Below are positions 10,701 through 24,200 of a DNA stretch of 64,000 nt, piece after piece. The position numbers were made by a program, and so were the translations under genes. The stretch's first letter is position 1. The number at the start of each line of letters is the position of its first letter. Source of the stretch: Todiramphus chloris collaris (taxonomy: Eukaryota > Chordata > Aves > Coraciiformes > Alcedinidae); contig JANVCC010000030.1 of assembly GCA_025345505.1 (NCBI GenBank), positions 6,562,254-6,626,253 of the forward strand, read 5' to 3'. The notes below the pieces were generated by a model that worked only from the letters and a program-made list of their open reading frames with translations, had not been told where the DNA came from and made no database searches.

Positions 10701-13700
10701 TGTGCTTTCAGAGAAACATCAAGCCCATTGAAAATTTCTGGTCATTGGGTGAGTTTCAAAATTATTTTATATCAATCCTGGGTAATTAAATCAGATAGAT
10801 ATAAAAGAAAACAACCATGAACTCCAGCAAAGCCCGTTTTAACTCTGTGTTGATTTATCAACACCAAATGATGGTCCACGCTGCTTCACAACCCAGCTCA
10901 ACTCATGAAAGCAGATGTGATCAATCACTATTATAATTAAGGACAGCACAACACTCCTCAGAAACTAATGTTGCAGCGAAGCTCAAGGCTGCATGGTGGA
11001 CTAAGGAAAAGAATAAACTCTCTTCTTCAGAGCCTGTTAACGTGTAACATTTCTAATCAGAATTTCAAGATGTCAAGTCAGTGAATATGGAATGAAATAT
11101 ATCTCATTGGGATAATTGTGGATGTGATGTGTTTTATAAGTTCAAGAGATAAACAGAAGCATGGCAGTTATCAAATGGGTACTTATTGTTTCACAATTTT
11201 TAGCAATTTTGAATTTATTTTGCATGAAGTAAAAACTAAGATCACGTTTGGAGAAAGCTTCTAGAAAAATAAAAGCAGTGACAATTACTGGTGGACTAGA
11301 AAAGAGAATCAACAATAAGAGGCTGATCTATCTGAGGAGGAAAAAGCAGAACGTTCTGGAGGTAAGACAACAGGGGAAGGATGCGATGTTTCAAACAGGC
11401 AAAAATCACTTCAAAGGAAAATAATTTGTTCTACATCTCTCTGTGGAAGACAGAAGAACAGTATTTGACTTGACATTTAATTTCACATTTCTAGCAATAA
11501 TAGTGATGTATGGGATAATTCTGTCTGGGAAGCATATAGAAACTGTCCACAGAGCGTAGATGGACATGGGTGTGGGATAACATCAGAATGTGCAAGATGA
11601 TCTCTGGTCTGGGACCCCATGATTATGTGCCACATGATTTGGTTTATATTGGAAGCAGTGAAACCGAGATGCTGTAGAAGATACTCATGGATGTGCAAAC
11701 TCTCCCCCAAAAGCTTGCCATTTCTAGAGTGGATGTTCTTTTCTGTTGAAACTTTTGACATGGAGAGTTTAAAATAACAGTGTGAACAGAACCTCAGCCT
11801 TGAGCCCTCGTTCTGTTTACATTCACATGACATTTTATATTACGTCTTTGAAAGGATAAAAACAAGAGGTTTTCTTTTAAGTAAGTGAGTTGATGATTAC
11901 AGACAAGGCAGCATAATTGCTTTTATTATATATAATAAATGAAGTACGTGTGTTAGTATATGATTAGCCTTTAGGTGTTAACTATATTGACCCCTTTGGT
12001 TGTAGTATTCTTGCTACCTGGGGATATGACACCAACCCCTTCACTCTGGAAAAGGTTATCTAATACGTTTCTTAAATCACCTGTTTATTTTTCATTGCTT
12101 GCTGACATTCTCCACGCTTGAACTTAACATAATTAGGAAGTCCCCTCAAAAATGTAAACAAAGCCCATTTGTTTCTAATTCAATGTATTTGGCACATGTT
12201 CCTCTGAATAAATCATACTCTCCTTGGCAGCAGCTTAGGAGTCTAATTATAGACAGACTAGTCATCAAAAATGATACCTTTCCTGTAGTCCCAGGAACAA
12301 AACACACTCAAAGAAAATATATTTCAGGAGATTTAGTTTTCTGCGACTGCCATCCTTTCTTGCTCCTCCCCTGCACCTCTAAACACATCAAGCAGTCTGT
12401 CCACCTCCACGCTCTTACCCTGGATGCACTCTTCAGCCTGGCTTCCACCTGCTCCATACTACAGAGACCAGCCACAGGGCCTGGCAGTACCTCTCCTAAA
12501 CTTGGCTTCAAAGCCTATTTTTCAGACTTACCCTCCTTTTTCTCTACCTTTTCCCCCTCCTTTCACTACCCAACATAGGAGCAGCAATTGCTCCTCACTT
12601 CTACAACCCTACCCTGGCTTTAACCTCAACCACAACCTGTGTACACTTGGTGGCTACCACAGTGAGCATCATCTACACAAGCAGACAGGTTCCCAAAACC
12701 ACTCTGCTCTCATCCCTATTCTGCAGTACCACAGCCCATAGTACTCCCCAACAGCTTCACTTCTTGCCAGATCATCAGGTTTGCAGGCAGGGAGTAGGTC
12801 TCTCTATGACTATGTTGTTAATAAAACACCACAAAAAATGATACAAGATAAACACAATAAAAATAAAGCCCTTCTCAATAAAAAGTCCATTTCAGCGATA
12901 TAGCTAAACTGCTGCTCTGTATCTGATAGCTTCAGTATGTGACACTAAGAGATTAAGTTTGTTCACCTTCAGCCTGATGTTTCCAGTCTACAAGTGATAT
13001 CACTGCAAGCCATTGAGGCATTTCTGGTTATTTATAAGGGATATAGATTCCAGAGATGCTGAGGGCATAGACGAAGAAGTTTCTCATCCAAGAATGTTCT
13101 GTAAATGCTGACCAGCCTCCAGAGCTTTGCAGATCATGCTTAGGGGTATTTTTCCTAGTTTTAGACTTTCAGTATCACAGCTTGTGAGAAGTCACCACAC
13201 AACTAGTGGCTGATGTGAAAAATTTATGGAAAAAATAAAGTAAACAGAAGTATTTAAACAGAAAATCTATTTCAGCCATAATCTCTGCTATGCCCATCAG
13301 CTCCAATGGAAGTGTAGCTATGTTTTCTTCCACTTTGGAGGGACACAGATTATGTAGATCACCAAACATAAAACACGCCCCAGAGTTCTGCTAAGAAGGA
13401 TAAGAAAAGGCTTAAACAGAGCCCCAGAGGACTGAGCACATCCTAACCAGTGTTTGAGCAACCTTTGCAGAGCACACCCACACCACTGAAACCTGATGTT
13501 CCTTAATTGGCCCAGAGCCATCTAAGCAAATTTTCCATATTTGCTGTAGAAGATACTGAGACAACATCTGTGCTAGACCCAGGATGATAAATCAAACTGT
13601 ACAACTTGGGGCACATGGTCGGAAATGTCAGGGATACCTTTCTCCTAGTACAGTATCTATTATCTTCCCCTTTACAGCTGTATGTATGTAGGAATATAAA

Positions 13701-15197
13701 TAACTATAACAATATATTTATAAATCCACCAAAATGACAATAATGTATTACATTGCATGTTACGAATATGTAAAGGATCCAAACTCTTAAAACACATGTG
13801 TGAAGTAGCCATGCATCCTTAAAGCAGGATTATCCTTTAGATCAGTGTTTGTGTCACAGACGTGTGAAGATAAGACAATGCTGCTCTGTGCAAGGCCACT
13901 TGAGCCCTGTCTCCATGCATTCAACCATCCCAATCTGTCACAAATGACATTTTAAGTCACATTAAACTCCTGTTGTTCAGTGCTCCTTTAATACATTCAA
14001 ATAACATGACAAGAAACTAGACAAAAGTAGGTTTTGTTAGTCCTATTGGCACACATCTTCTCCAGACAAGTTCTTTGCCCTTCCAGCATCCCTTTGCTGA
14101 GAATAAACTTATCTTCCTCCTTCCCTTTTACATCTTCCCACTAAAATGGAGCAGCAAGTAAGGCAGTAACACTTGTTTCAGTATTAACTGAGAGCAAGAA
14201 CATGGTTCTCTTCATTTATGTTGGTTTCATTTTTGTTTCTTTTGTACTAGAAATAAAGGATAAGAAAGTCTTCTCCCCCTCTCTCCTTTCACTTTCACCT
14301 TTCCCTTTCAGATTAACCATCTTCTGCTATTACATAGATCAGAAACCCTGGTAGAGATGCACTGATGCCTGCACTTTTGTCCATGCAGGCTACATCCTAG
14401 GCAAATCTAAATGGAAGTTAAAACTGTCAATCTCTTCCCCCAGCACCACCCAAAAGTAAGATAATTTAGAAACTTTACTCTCTGCTACTGTACGGGTATA
14501 ATCTGAAGACATAAAAGTAAATACATAGATTTTTTTAAATTTTTTTAATTTTTTTTTAAATGGCACTTCATTCTACAAGATCTTATTGGGAATATTTCAT
14601 GAAGTGAGACATTAATTTTGCAAGTGTGAATGTGAACACTGTGTTCTGTCTGAAGTCTGGAGAGCCAGCAGGGGACACAGCCTTGCTAAGCTAGAGGCCA
14701 TAAATACAGTAGACCTTATCTATCAAATGAAGGCAGTTGTTTAACCAGGCATCTAACACCCAGCCACCAAAAACTTAAAAAAACCTATTTCTGAGTATTT
14801 ATTACTCTTGGCACAGATAGAAGAAGCACAAAATAATACTAGTGTGGTTTATTTGAGGAGAGGTTTGATTTTATAGCAGTCATCTTTATTGAGAACTATA
14901 CACAAATTGTGCAGCAGTACTACAGTACATTCAGATAATGAGTCAAGGAAGGACACTAAAATTCTTTAGCTTTTGTTTACACTAGGCAGAAGGTTCTTCT
15001 ATGAATTACATGTCAAAAAGTTGCTGTGAAGTCTTGAGAAAGTATGGGTGCTGTGGGTTATGCAAATTAACCATAAAATGCTAGAGAAGTCAACGTTATG
15101 TCACTCTCTTGATGGATAGAAATGTGTTTAGGGCTGACAGGCAATCTGAAAATTACCATTACATCTCATTTCCTCTTCTGAGAGTTTTTGTTCTTAC
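7746..15197. other. Long AT-rich non-coding stretch
   Basis: About 7.4 kb without a recognised gene or clear mobile element. It contains A-rich and T-rich low-complexity patches near 9053-9070, 10016-10050 and 14528-14562. The longest open frames (9152-9541, 11483-11833 minus, 12099-12578) have low-complexity or non-coding composition and no splice-site pairs that I could match. It may be intron of a minus-strand gene if the 15.2 kb candidate exon is real. Confidence 0.5.
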
Positions 15198-15326
15198 CGA
15201 ATGAAGAGGATCTTGAATATCCTGATCAAACAGCAGAAATTGGCTGCCATCTTCTGACACTTCATGGATAATGTACTGTAATTTTGCCAAAGTAATTGTC
15301 CCAATTCTGTTGTAGAAAAGCCCTTT
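15198..15326 (-). CDS. Candidate internal coding exon, gene unrecognised
   Basis: Seen: on the minus strand a 129-base open interval is bounded by a good acceptor (a TTTCATTCTCCTGTGAAG pyrimidine tract with a CTAAT branch-like site upstream) and a strong donor (TCG followed by GTAAGAAC). Both junctions fall in phase 0, giving exactly 43 codons without a stop. The predicted peptide mixes hydrophobic and charged residues in a globular pattern, starting KGLFYNRIGTITLAKLQ and ending FDQDIQDPLHS. It shows no membrane segment or low complexity. The surrounding sequence is AT-rich intron-like DNA. Inference: this looks like a real internal exon of a multi-exon minus-strand gene with large introns, possibly one starting at the CpG island near 62-63 kb, but no intermediate exon is proven. 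I do not recognise the family. It could still be a chance open interval, since 43 codons is short. Confidence 0.42.
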
Positions 15327-16416
15327 CTTCACAGGAGAATGAAACATTAGTCAGGACACGGGTTATGACTGGTAATGGCCTTCAGAAAATTACAGCACAA
15401 AATCCTTCAGTACCCACAAAAATCACCTGAAGTTTTCAAAGTGAAGAGACCCACTACAAACAAAATAAAACATATGACATCTCAGGCTATAGAGCACAGG
15501 GAGATGGGATTCATTTTATGGCATTGTGTTTGCCTTGGAATTTTACACTGAGAAGCAAAAAGCTCGTATGGTTTTCCGTGTCCATTACAGTCCATAATAA
15601 ACGCTGTGTTATCTTGTTTCAAACCTTATACTGTTTTGAAAAGAATTCAAATGCTCTGGCCATAAATCTTCCCTTGTAGGTGAAAGGTTGAAGGAATCTT
15701 GGCACCATCTCACACCTCAAGACAGAGGCGCACACAGCACTACGGCCTGCCACAGCAATACCATGTATAAAAAAACAAAACAGGAGTATAAACATCAAAC
15801 AAGTATAAATTTAAGCCTAGAGTTTTGCTTTGCTTAATTCTGTATTAGGGAAAATTGGGTAGCACACATACTAATAGATTGAGTAAGAGCATCCCCCTTA
15901 GGATAGAAGTAAAGAGTGACTTAAACTTTAAGTAGAAAGATATGTATATTATTATTTCAAAGGCTAGTCCTTCAGTTACAGGACAACAGGCAAACTAGAG
16001 GGGCATTTTCTTACATCACTGATTCCTGTCCACAGTCAAGGCACCAATGCCTGGTACCTCCAGGTAGCATTATGGGTGCACCAATGCACATAAGTTCATT
16101 ACCTGTTGATGACAGGTGAACCCAAACAGTAGGATGAGATGAAAGAAGCACTTGTTATACATGGCCCAGATATTGGGTTAGGATTTTACCTTCCTTTATC
16201 TCACTGGCTTAAGTTTTTAGGGTGTATTTTTGGAAGTTATGTTACTGCAACCGAAACAAGTCATCACAACCATACACAGGTTAAAAAGGCAGATTTCTCA
16301 TTGCAAATATTGCTTCAGCCACAAGGCAGATAAGAATCCCAATCTGTACCTACTGCTTTCAATCACCACATTAGCTCAGCTACAATAGCACGTATCAATA
16401 AACCTCTTATCTTTTT
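15327..16416. other. Non-coding stretch, intron-like
   Basis: AT-rich sequence to the right of the candidate 15.2 kb exon. The open frame at 16139-16333 on the plus strand is isolated and shows no splice support. No repeat of known type was recognised. Confidence 0.45.
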
Positions 16417-16482
16417 ATCATAGAACTATCTGGATTGGAAGGGACCTTTAAAGGTCATCTAGTCCAACTCCCCCTTATATAT
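16417..16482 (-). mobile_element. Short CR1 tail fragment
   Basis: The text 'ATCATAGAACTATCTGGATT', 'GGAAGGGACCTTTAAAGGTC' and 'ATCTAGTCCAACTCCC' is the reverse complement of the last 65 or so bases of CR1. Only the very 3' end was inserted or remains recognisable. Confidence 0.8.
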
Positions 16483-17215
16483 TATCCCTTTACCTGCCAA
16501 CCTCAATATAACAAAATGTTTCATTCACTGTTTTCGTTGCTCATCCACACAGCCTGTGATACATGGAGGGAAAAACAGACCACCTATTGCACGTATTAAT
16601 CCAAGACAAATGGAAATGTATTTTGAAAAGAAAACAGAGAATTAATTAGGTTTGTTATGATATTGGAGGAATAATTTTTTGTTGTTGCAGTGTAGCGTGC
16701 AGGGGATTTTAACCTCCTCCCCTCAAAAGGTTAAGTGATCAGAAATGCTAATTTCAAAATTAATCAAGGGTAGGCTTGTATTCCATCAGGTAATTTATGC
16801 TGAGTTTTACTTTATTTTGATAAAATAGAAAAAGAGACAAGGAGAATGAGGAGGTCTGCGCACGAGCCACACATAGCCCAGTCAGGGATACTGGGCTCTT
16901 GGACACAGACAAATGAACATTTGGCACCAACAGAGTTTTTAAGGAAAAAAAAGTGAAGGAGAAGAATAGGAAAAAAATGAGCATATAGTGGGGGAAAAAA
17001 AAAGCACCCTGGAATGCACATTTATAGATTTATCTGCATACAGAACAGTATCTTAATATTTTACATTTTAGAAAAGTGACTGCTGCACCTCAACCAGCAT
17101 CTGCTGCACTTTGTAAATGTTGACTTTGTCTCCACGTTTCTTTAGATTTCCTGGAAAGCACACAAACCAAACATCTCACCTAGGTGTTGTCCAACAGAAG
17201 TTCATCCCCTGTCAC

Positions 17216-17404
17216 CAAGACTACTCCTCTCCTGAAAGCCTAAAGCAGCATACAAAATTTGCTGCTGCTGAAGCCCAAGGGGAGAGAGGTCTTTCATATT
17301 TTCCAAAAGATCAAGAGTTTTCATGTAGAGAAGGGAGGCAGAAGGAAATTCATTTAAGAATCGTGTCCAGTTCAATTTGCTTTCTGACTGAACTCGTGTG
17401 CATG
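17216..17404 (-). CDS. Weak candidate exon, gene unrecognised
   Basis: Seen: on the minus strand a frame stays open from an acceptor-like 'ATTTCCTCTGAAAG' to a donor-like 'CTTG' followed by GTGACA. The peptide contains the stretch LLENMKDLSPLGLQQQQILY, which looks globular rather than repetitive. A plus-strand frame overlaps the same interval, which weakens the case. The splice sites are only moderate. The donor phase (1) does not match the phase 0 acceptor of the 15.2 kb candidate, so the two could be joined only through an extra exon, and I found none. No family is recognised. It may be chance. Confidence 0.18.
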
Positions 17405-19769
17405 CTTTCAGAGGAAATGCATTAATGATCTTGTTAACAAAGCTATTCCAGTTTCCCAAGCTCTGTTGTTTTTGTTTCCTGATGTTATAGCTAGAGACTT
17501 GAAATGATGGGATGATAATGTGCCATGTAAATTCTACCAAGTGGCTCCAAACAGCACAACAATCCCCTGACATGAGGCTTTATTTCATTTGGCTTTGCAC
17601 AAAGAGTTCTTGGTCACAAGCGAAGCGGGCAGCTTTGTCAACCCATTTGGGGTCAAGAGACTGCATCACTGCATTAAATGTCTTTTTCTAACATATGATT
17701 CTTTCTATATATTAAAATAAATCCTGCCAGAACTCTGCTTTTTTTTTAATTCACATAACCCCTATCTTACTGCCTTAAAAGTTTCTTGGGGTTCAGTACA
17801 ACTCCGGTGCTTTCCCAGAAGCATTTCAAACCTATCAGCACTGGCACCCTCTCCCCTTCCACTGCAGCCAACTCCAGCTCCTGCAGTGCCCAGCTGCAAG
17901 TCAAGAAACATAGAAGATAATCTTGATATTCATTACAGTCTGTTGATTAAAGAAGTTACTTTATTCCTGCTCCTCATAAGCTCCAATACACACAAGGAAA
18001 AAACAAAACCCAGCATACGGTAACTGAAAGTACTGAGACTATATATTCACTGTATGCTATATTTATCCACACACTTCAAGTTTGGCATACTGAATTATCA
18101 GGCTACTTTATTGTCTCAATGAAAAATATTTTAAAATGCATCTTGAATGCATCATGCACTGACATGAAGGAGAAAGATCCAACATACTTTAAATAATTTA
18201 AACCCTAGGTCTTATGGAACATTAAGTTCTATCAGGAAGTTGATACACACACACACACAAAAAAAAGACAGACACCTTTATGGGGTATTAACCAGCTCCA
18301 GGGAGGTGTGAAATGAAAAGGTTTACGTGACATGAAATGAAGACTTACATAATTAACCCATACGAAATAGATGAAGTAGAGACAAACAACCCATAAAAGT
18401 TAAAACCTAGAGAAGTGGAATGAGATAGAGTTATTTAAGCCACAAAGTTGGAGAGGAGAAAGACATAGAGAAGTTAGTTCACACTAGAGAGTCATGAAGT
18501 ATTTTTTTAAAGCCTTTTGAGCCTTTTAGAAGCTGTTACTGTACTTTATGCAAAAAAATAACCCCAAACAACTGAACTACTGTTTCTAAGAAAATTAAAT
18601 GGCCTTGAAAAATTATCTGGTTATGGAGCTTATAATTACTACCTGAATTTAAATACAAGTACACTGTAAAAGGTTCCTCCCCCCCCCTCTCAAGAATTTG
18701 TCTATGAGATAAAGCAGCACAAGGGAAAAGTGGCATTAAGTGTCCCTGACAGTATCTGGTGGGAAAAGGACAGAGGATTTTGCTTCTCTTGAAAAATGGC
18801 CCAACACAGCCAACATTAGCTCAGGGTACACAGAGCAGGCTGAGAGGCCAAATATGCAACAAACACGGGTTACCAATCATCAATAACCAAAATACTAATA
18901 AGTTAATGCAAGTAGAAAATGCAGCATTGGTCCTGCCTTTAAAAAACAGATCGGTGCTTTGGAGATACAGGTCATGAATAGCACAGACCTTGGAAGAAAA
19001 TTCTTGAGCTTTTGTTTCTTGCCTACACTCGATTATCTCTTTTCCCTGCCACCATCAAATCATCATCTTAAAAGGCACTTTTTCAACAGGCAAGTGTGTT
19101 CTCAGGTATTTGACAAGCAGTGGCCTTCCTGTAGCAGATAATCACATAGTTAATCTAAATCCTTCAAAAATGTTACCATGCAAATAGTTGGTGAGATAAC
19201 AGGATCCCTTGTGTACTTCGAATATACTCTTTGCAACCTTTGTCACTAGTGCTGGAGTTTAGATGTTTATTTTCGTGGCTCTTCTGGACATCTCTGTCCA
19301 GTTTCAAGCCTACTTCATCCCACCAGGAAGCCAAGAGACTTTGAATGAAGAAAAGTTCTTCAGAAACTTAAGGAATAACATTATACTAAAGTGCTAATTC
19401 ATAAAGAAAGACATAAATTTTAAAAATAGCTATTTTCCAGCTTTCTCAAAGCAATCAGACAGCTTCAAGTCCACCGAGAGACAGTATTCGTAGAAGTTTT
19501 ATTGACATCAAAACATGACATGTTTCTAAAGCTCAGGAGTTGGATGATACATCCAAGGTGTACACGGCTAGAGAGTATCAGCCATAACTTGACACACAGC
19601 AGTAATCAGTCCAAGAAATACTGAATTTTCATTTACCAGGTAACTAACAGTCTCTCAAACACTTCCTACTAGGACATGTAGAAATTACTGTGGTGGGGAG
19701 AGATGCTGAACACCTATAACACACCCAGTGACTTTGCCCATAACTTGGTGACACTCTGCACTGCTTAAA

Positions 19770-19875
19770 AAAACTCAAAACAAAAAAAAACAAAACCAAT
19801 GAAACACAAAAACAGCCAAAACCAAAATGAACCAAAAAACAAACACCAAACTACCAAGCAATACAAAAAAATTAA
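19770..19875 (-). repeat. A/C-rich low-complexity tract (T/G-rich on minus)
   Basis: The plus strand is a succession of A runs with C interruptions, such as CAAAACCAATGAAACACAAA. On the minus strand it is the same T/G-rich type as the tracts at 1.2, 21.1 and 33.2 kb. No fixed unit is conserved. Confidence 0.7.
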
Positions 19876-20654
19876 GACAGACTGCAAACAAAGAGCATCC
19901 AGTCAAACTCTTACATCAGAAAGGCTAGGAACCACATACTCAAATAGCAGTGCCCAGCTATGTAGAATACAGAGGACTTTACACCATGTCATGACACATG
20001 GCAAGTCTTCAGGCGTGTGTTAAGAGGGACAAGTTTAGCTCAGAACTTCAACACAACTCTCGCTTAACCCTTCATGAGTAATTGCTGCAAAAAAATAAAA
20101 ACAAAGTAAACATCAAGATTATATACTGCAGTGAAAATTTAGATGGTGGTAAATTACCAAGAAGTTAGTCCTGCAAGTTGGGCAAGAAGGAAGGGCTATT
20201 GATTTCCCTCCCACCCCACCCGCTTTTTCGCTTTGTATAAACAATTACATATAATTCTATCAGATACTGAGGACAAAAGCCTGCTCTGACGATCACTGGA
20301 GCTCACCATCTCTCACTCTGCATGCAGAAAGCTCCCCAGCGTCGGTGGGAGCTCCCTGCAGGGAAGTGGGGCAGAATACAGAGCAGAGATCTGCAGTGCA
20401 GAGCCGAGTGCTGCAGCGAGGGCAGAGGAGGATTTTGCAGCAGTGGAAGACAGAATTATGAAAGCTGAAAGAAACAGCCCAATTTTGGCTGTCTCTGAGG
20501 GAGTACATGTTCCTGGGATCTTGGTGTAAGTGGGTTCACAACCAGAAACTCAGACCGAGTTAGAAAGAAAAAGAAAATAAGGGGGGCTCACACCAAAAGC
20601 AACTGTCTCCTGAGCAATTTATACAAAAAAGTATATTTCTTTTTAGGAAAAAAA

Positions 20655-20715
20655 AGTTCTGAAAACAGCCAAAAGACAAACAAAACCAAACAAAAAACAC
20701 CAAAAAAAAAAATCA
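20655..20715 (-). repeat. A/C-rich low-complexity tract
   Basis: Runs such as ACAAACAAAACCAAACAAAA and CACCAAAAAAAAAAATC show the same composition as the 19.8 kb tract, again T/G-rich on the minus strand. The open frame over 20643-20882 is partly a translation of this tract. Confidence 0.65.
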
Positions 20716-21054
20716 ATCAGGAACCTCTTCATGCATCTAGCTAAAGACACATAACTTCTGCCCCACCAGGAAGACATCTCCAGCCTTCTGTTTGGTTGAC
20801 TCACTGCTGATGGCCTGAGCCTTGAACTACAAGTCTCAACATACCCATGAACCAGTGACTTGTGACATCTCCAAACCCACAACTAGTAGAAGCATTTCTA
20901 GATACGCTGAGACGCCCTTATAAAACAAAAATCAGTTACTAGTACAGCCGATGTTGTCCTGTTTCTGAGGATTAACAGCTCACCAAGACTGTGCTACTGT
21001 GCTTTATTACACAGATATCCAGGTACTGGCTTATTCCACCTGGACTACTACTGC

Positions 21055-21275
21055 AGGTTTTGTTTGGTTTGTTGAGGTATTGTTGTGTGTGGGTTTTGCT
21101 GTTGGTTTTTGTTGTTTTATTTTTGGTTTGATTTTTTTGTTGCTGTTGATTTGCTTGATTCTCTTTTTTTTCAGGCAGGGAAGGTTGAATCTGTTTGAGT
21201 GGGCTTTTTTTTTTCCTTTTGTGTGTGTGGGGTTTTTGGGTTTTTTTTTGGTTTTTTTTTTGCTTTGATTTAGCA
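21055..21275 (+). repeat. Long T/G-rich low-complexity tract
   Basis: About 220 bases dominated by T and G, for example GTTTGGTTTGTTGAGGTATT and GGGTTTTTGGGTTTTTTTTT. It is the longest such tract in the window. Apparent frames of 89 to 123 codons over 20972-21354 on both strands are artefacts of this composition (poly-Phe/Leu on plus, poly-Lys/Asn/Gln on minus). Confidence 0.8.
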
Positions 21276-24200
21276 TATAAAAGAACGCCTGGGTGTTTTC
21301 TACATTCCTCCCCAGAACCCACATTAAAATGCTGAGGAGACACTGAGTGAACAAGAAGCCCCCTTATGACGAGCTTGCAGCCATCTGCAAAAGTACTGTC
21401 TCAATTTGCATTTGGCTCAAAAGCCAACTGTTGGTTTTAGTACAATGTAGACTCCTTTGACCACATAGCAAAGCCAATACCAACTGGTTACCTCAAAGTC
21501 TGAGGGCACAACTCTGTTTCTCACAGCGTCAGCCCTCAATATCTCTAAACTTGAGAGATTCAGTTGAGTTTCACACAAGATTGTGTTCTCCAGAAGGTCA
21601 GAAAGCTACGTGGAAGCCAGCCAGTAAACTTGGGTAGAAATTTGTATTTGTGACAACTTAATCACGTCAAATTGGTTGGCTTTTTTTGTCAGGTTTTGTA
21701 TTTTGGGGTTTTTTTAAACACAAAAATTAAGTATTCATACATGTAAGTGAGGAGTGAGATGCTCTTCCAGAGAGCATCCGACACTGCTCTACAGCCTGTT
21801 ATAAAGCATTCCTCTCTCCAGCACTAGCAGGAGCCTCTGAAGATGAGGTAAGGGTGTGGGGTTTGACATCACTGAAGAGTAAAGTTTACAAAGGTAAAGT
21901 TTCTTACTCCCATCAACTCTAAACTTCCAAGAACGGAAACCTGAAACTGTGGTCTAATATTATAACACTTCTCAGATGTTATCACAGACTGCCTCACTGT
22001 TTTACTATTTAGATCTTTTATGCTGCTGTACAGCTTTACTTTCAGAAAAATTATCACTATAAAGGAGCCACTTCCAGACTCCAGACACATTAATTTTGAA
22101 GGCTATATATTAGGAGCTTTAGTGCACAACCCCACTCATGTTACCCACCCGAGTAGTCCCAAGGGCTTCCTAACGTAAGTCAAGGGAGTGGGTGAGAAAG
22201 TGCCTGCTGGTTTTATTTTCTTCTGAGGCCAGACAATTTTAGCCAATTTGGCAGGGCTAGGCTTTGAGCTAAGAGAATTCTGAAGACCAGGGTCTGACTC
22301 TTGCTATTTTCTGCTCCAAAGCTTTCCTTGGCTGAGCAGACAGCATTCAAGGATGCAGATGCACTGATTTAGAATTCAAGAGAATTTAATTTTCAGGAGA
22401 AAGATGACTGGTGTGTGACCCCTTCCCCACACTGTTGTTTTTTTGCAAAATCAGCTTACTTTGAAGGCCAATGCAAATATCCTAAATATATGCTCATGTA
22501 CCTGTCCTACTTCTGCAACCTATTTTAAGCATTAAATAATTCTAAACAGTCTGTGATTCATCTCAGGTTATTAAGGGGAGGGAAGAGAGAGAGCAGGAAC
22601 TAAGAGAATAGAAGAACAGTCTAACATCTGCTTTAATTTTGGTAACCTTTATTCTTCAGCTTATACATGTAATAACAAGTAGTTATGATTCTGTGACACT
22701 TCTGAAAAGAATCAGTTTTAGTATTTATCAGGATTTATGCAAAGCCGTATAATTTAAATGCAATCCGATGATTAAGACAGGATTTCCAGTTTATTTCCCC
22801 AAGTATGCAAATGTCCTTTCTCTTTATGCAAATTGCCAGGACTACTCAGCTCTGTTCTTTTTAGATCACTACTTTCCCCAAAACAACACACTTCAAGTAC
22901 CCACAATGGCATTCAAGTCTTACCTGCAGTTTTGCCTGGGTCTAAATTAAGGGTTGGCTTTATCTGTAGTCTAACCACAATTTTGACCCCCTCCCCTCCA
23001 ACAACTTATTCTTTGTCTAAATGAAGATGAAGAAAACACAAGTGAGAGTATACATGAAACCACAGTGGTCAATTTGTCAAGTCTGATGAATGCAGTGCCT
23101 GCATCTAAAAATAAGTGCCTCACTGCTTTATGCCCTTGCATCAATTAACATTTAATTTGACTTTTTATAACCTCACTTATCACCAGTTTTCATTCCTTTG
23201 AAGCTAGCAAATGTTAGCTTTTCAAGTCTGTCAGTTTATGATTACTTATAACCAACACAATTTCAGTCAAATAGAAGAGATTAACATAACACAAGTGCAA
23301 TGCTCCTACAGTATTTGTAAAATGAAAAGAAGAAATTCAAAGTACAAAAGACCATATGATCCTGCTAGCACTTTTCTAACAAATAAATACATTTGATAGC
23401 AAACTAAACCAAAAAGCAGCTGCAGAAACACATTGTGTCTTTATCAGTTTAAAGATTATCTGTGGCTGGGGGGGAAAAATGGACTATCTCACTTTGCTAT
23501 TTACATTGCAACAGAACAAAGTAGCAGCTAATTAAATTGCAAAACAATTTTAAAAGAAGGGCAATACATATTTTCAGTGCCCTCTAGTCCATAACTGTCC
23601 TGTGAAATTTTGACACCAGATCTGGGGGAAATAAACTATTTACACCACCTTGGTTTTACCAGGATTGGAAGAGGAGATTATATGAAGGCTTGTAAAACTG
23701 AGTAGAGATAACCCTTCTCCTGTGAGGGCTTGACCTAACCACCAACTGATTGCAGCATGAAGCAAGTGTGTCCACCTTTATGTTTCTTCTGGCTTCTTCA
23801 GGTTTCTCGAGTAGATTCCCGACCCACCTAAAGAGAGACACCTTCTTGCCTAGGGACAGACACCTGTAGAACAGACCAAAGTCATCAACACCTCAGCAAA
23901 GATCAATTGCCTTGATCGGGTGGTTAAATAACCCCCTAAAATCCCATCTTCCTACTTTTTTAAACAAGTTCTCAGATGAGTGGAGCCAGTGTGGCACAAC
24001 TGTACATCCACAGACTCACAAAAGCTCAAGGAGCACTGGCTATAGATGGAGACTGTTTTCTCAGCTCAGTACCATAAAGTACCCATACTTGCAAAAAAAA
24101 TATTCTCTGAAGGACTGGATGCAAACGCTTACTTCCATGCATATCTCCAGAACAAACCACAGGTGGATAAAAGCAAGTTTGTGAGCTGAATCTGGCTTAG

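Noticed and set aside
11483..11833. 116-codon minus frame with Cys/His-rich start
   Set aside because: It hints at a zinc-binding motif but spacing fits no known finger, and splice sites are absent.
20972..21354. Frames of 89-123 codons on both strands
   Set aside because: Translations of a T/G-rich low-complexity tract, giving poly-Phe/Leu on one strand and poly-Lys/Asn/Gln on the other.
23656..23850. Possible small minus-strand exon between CTCTCTTTAG and AAAG/GTGGAC
   Set aside because: The donor is weak, the peptide is unremarkable and there is no partner exon nearby.
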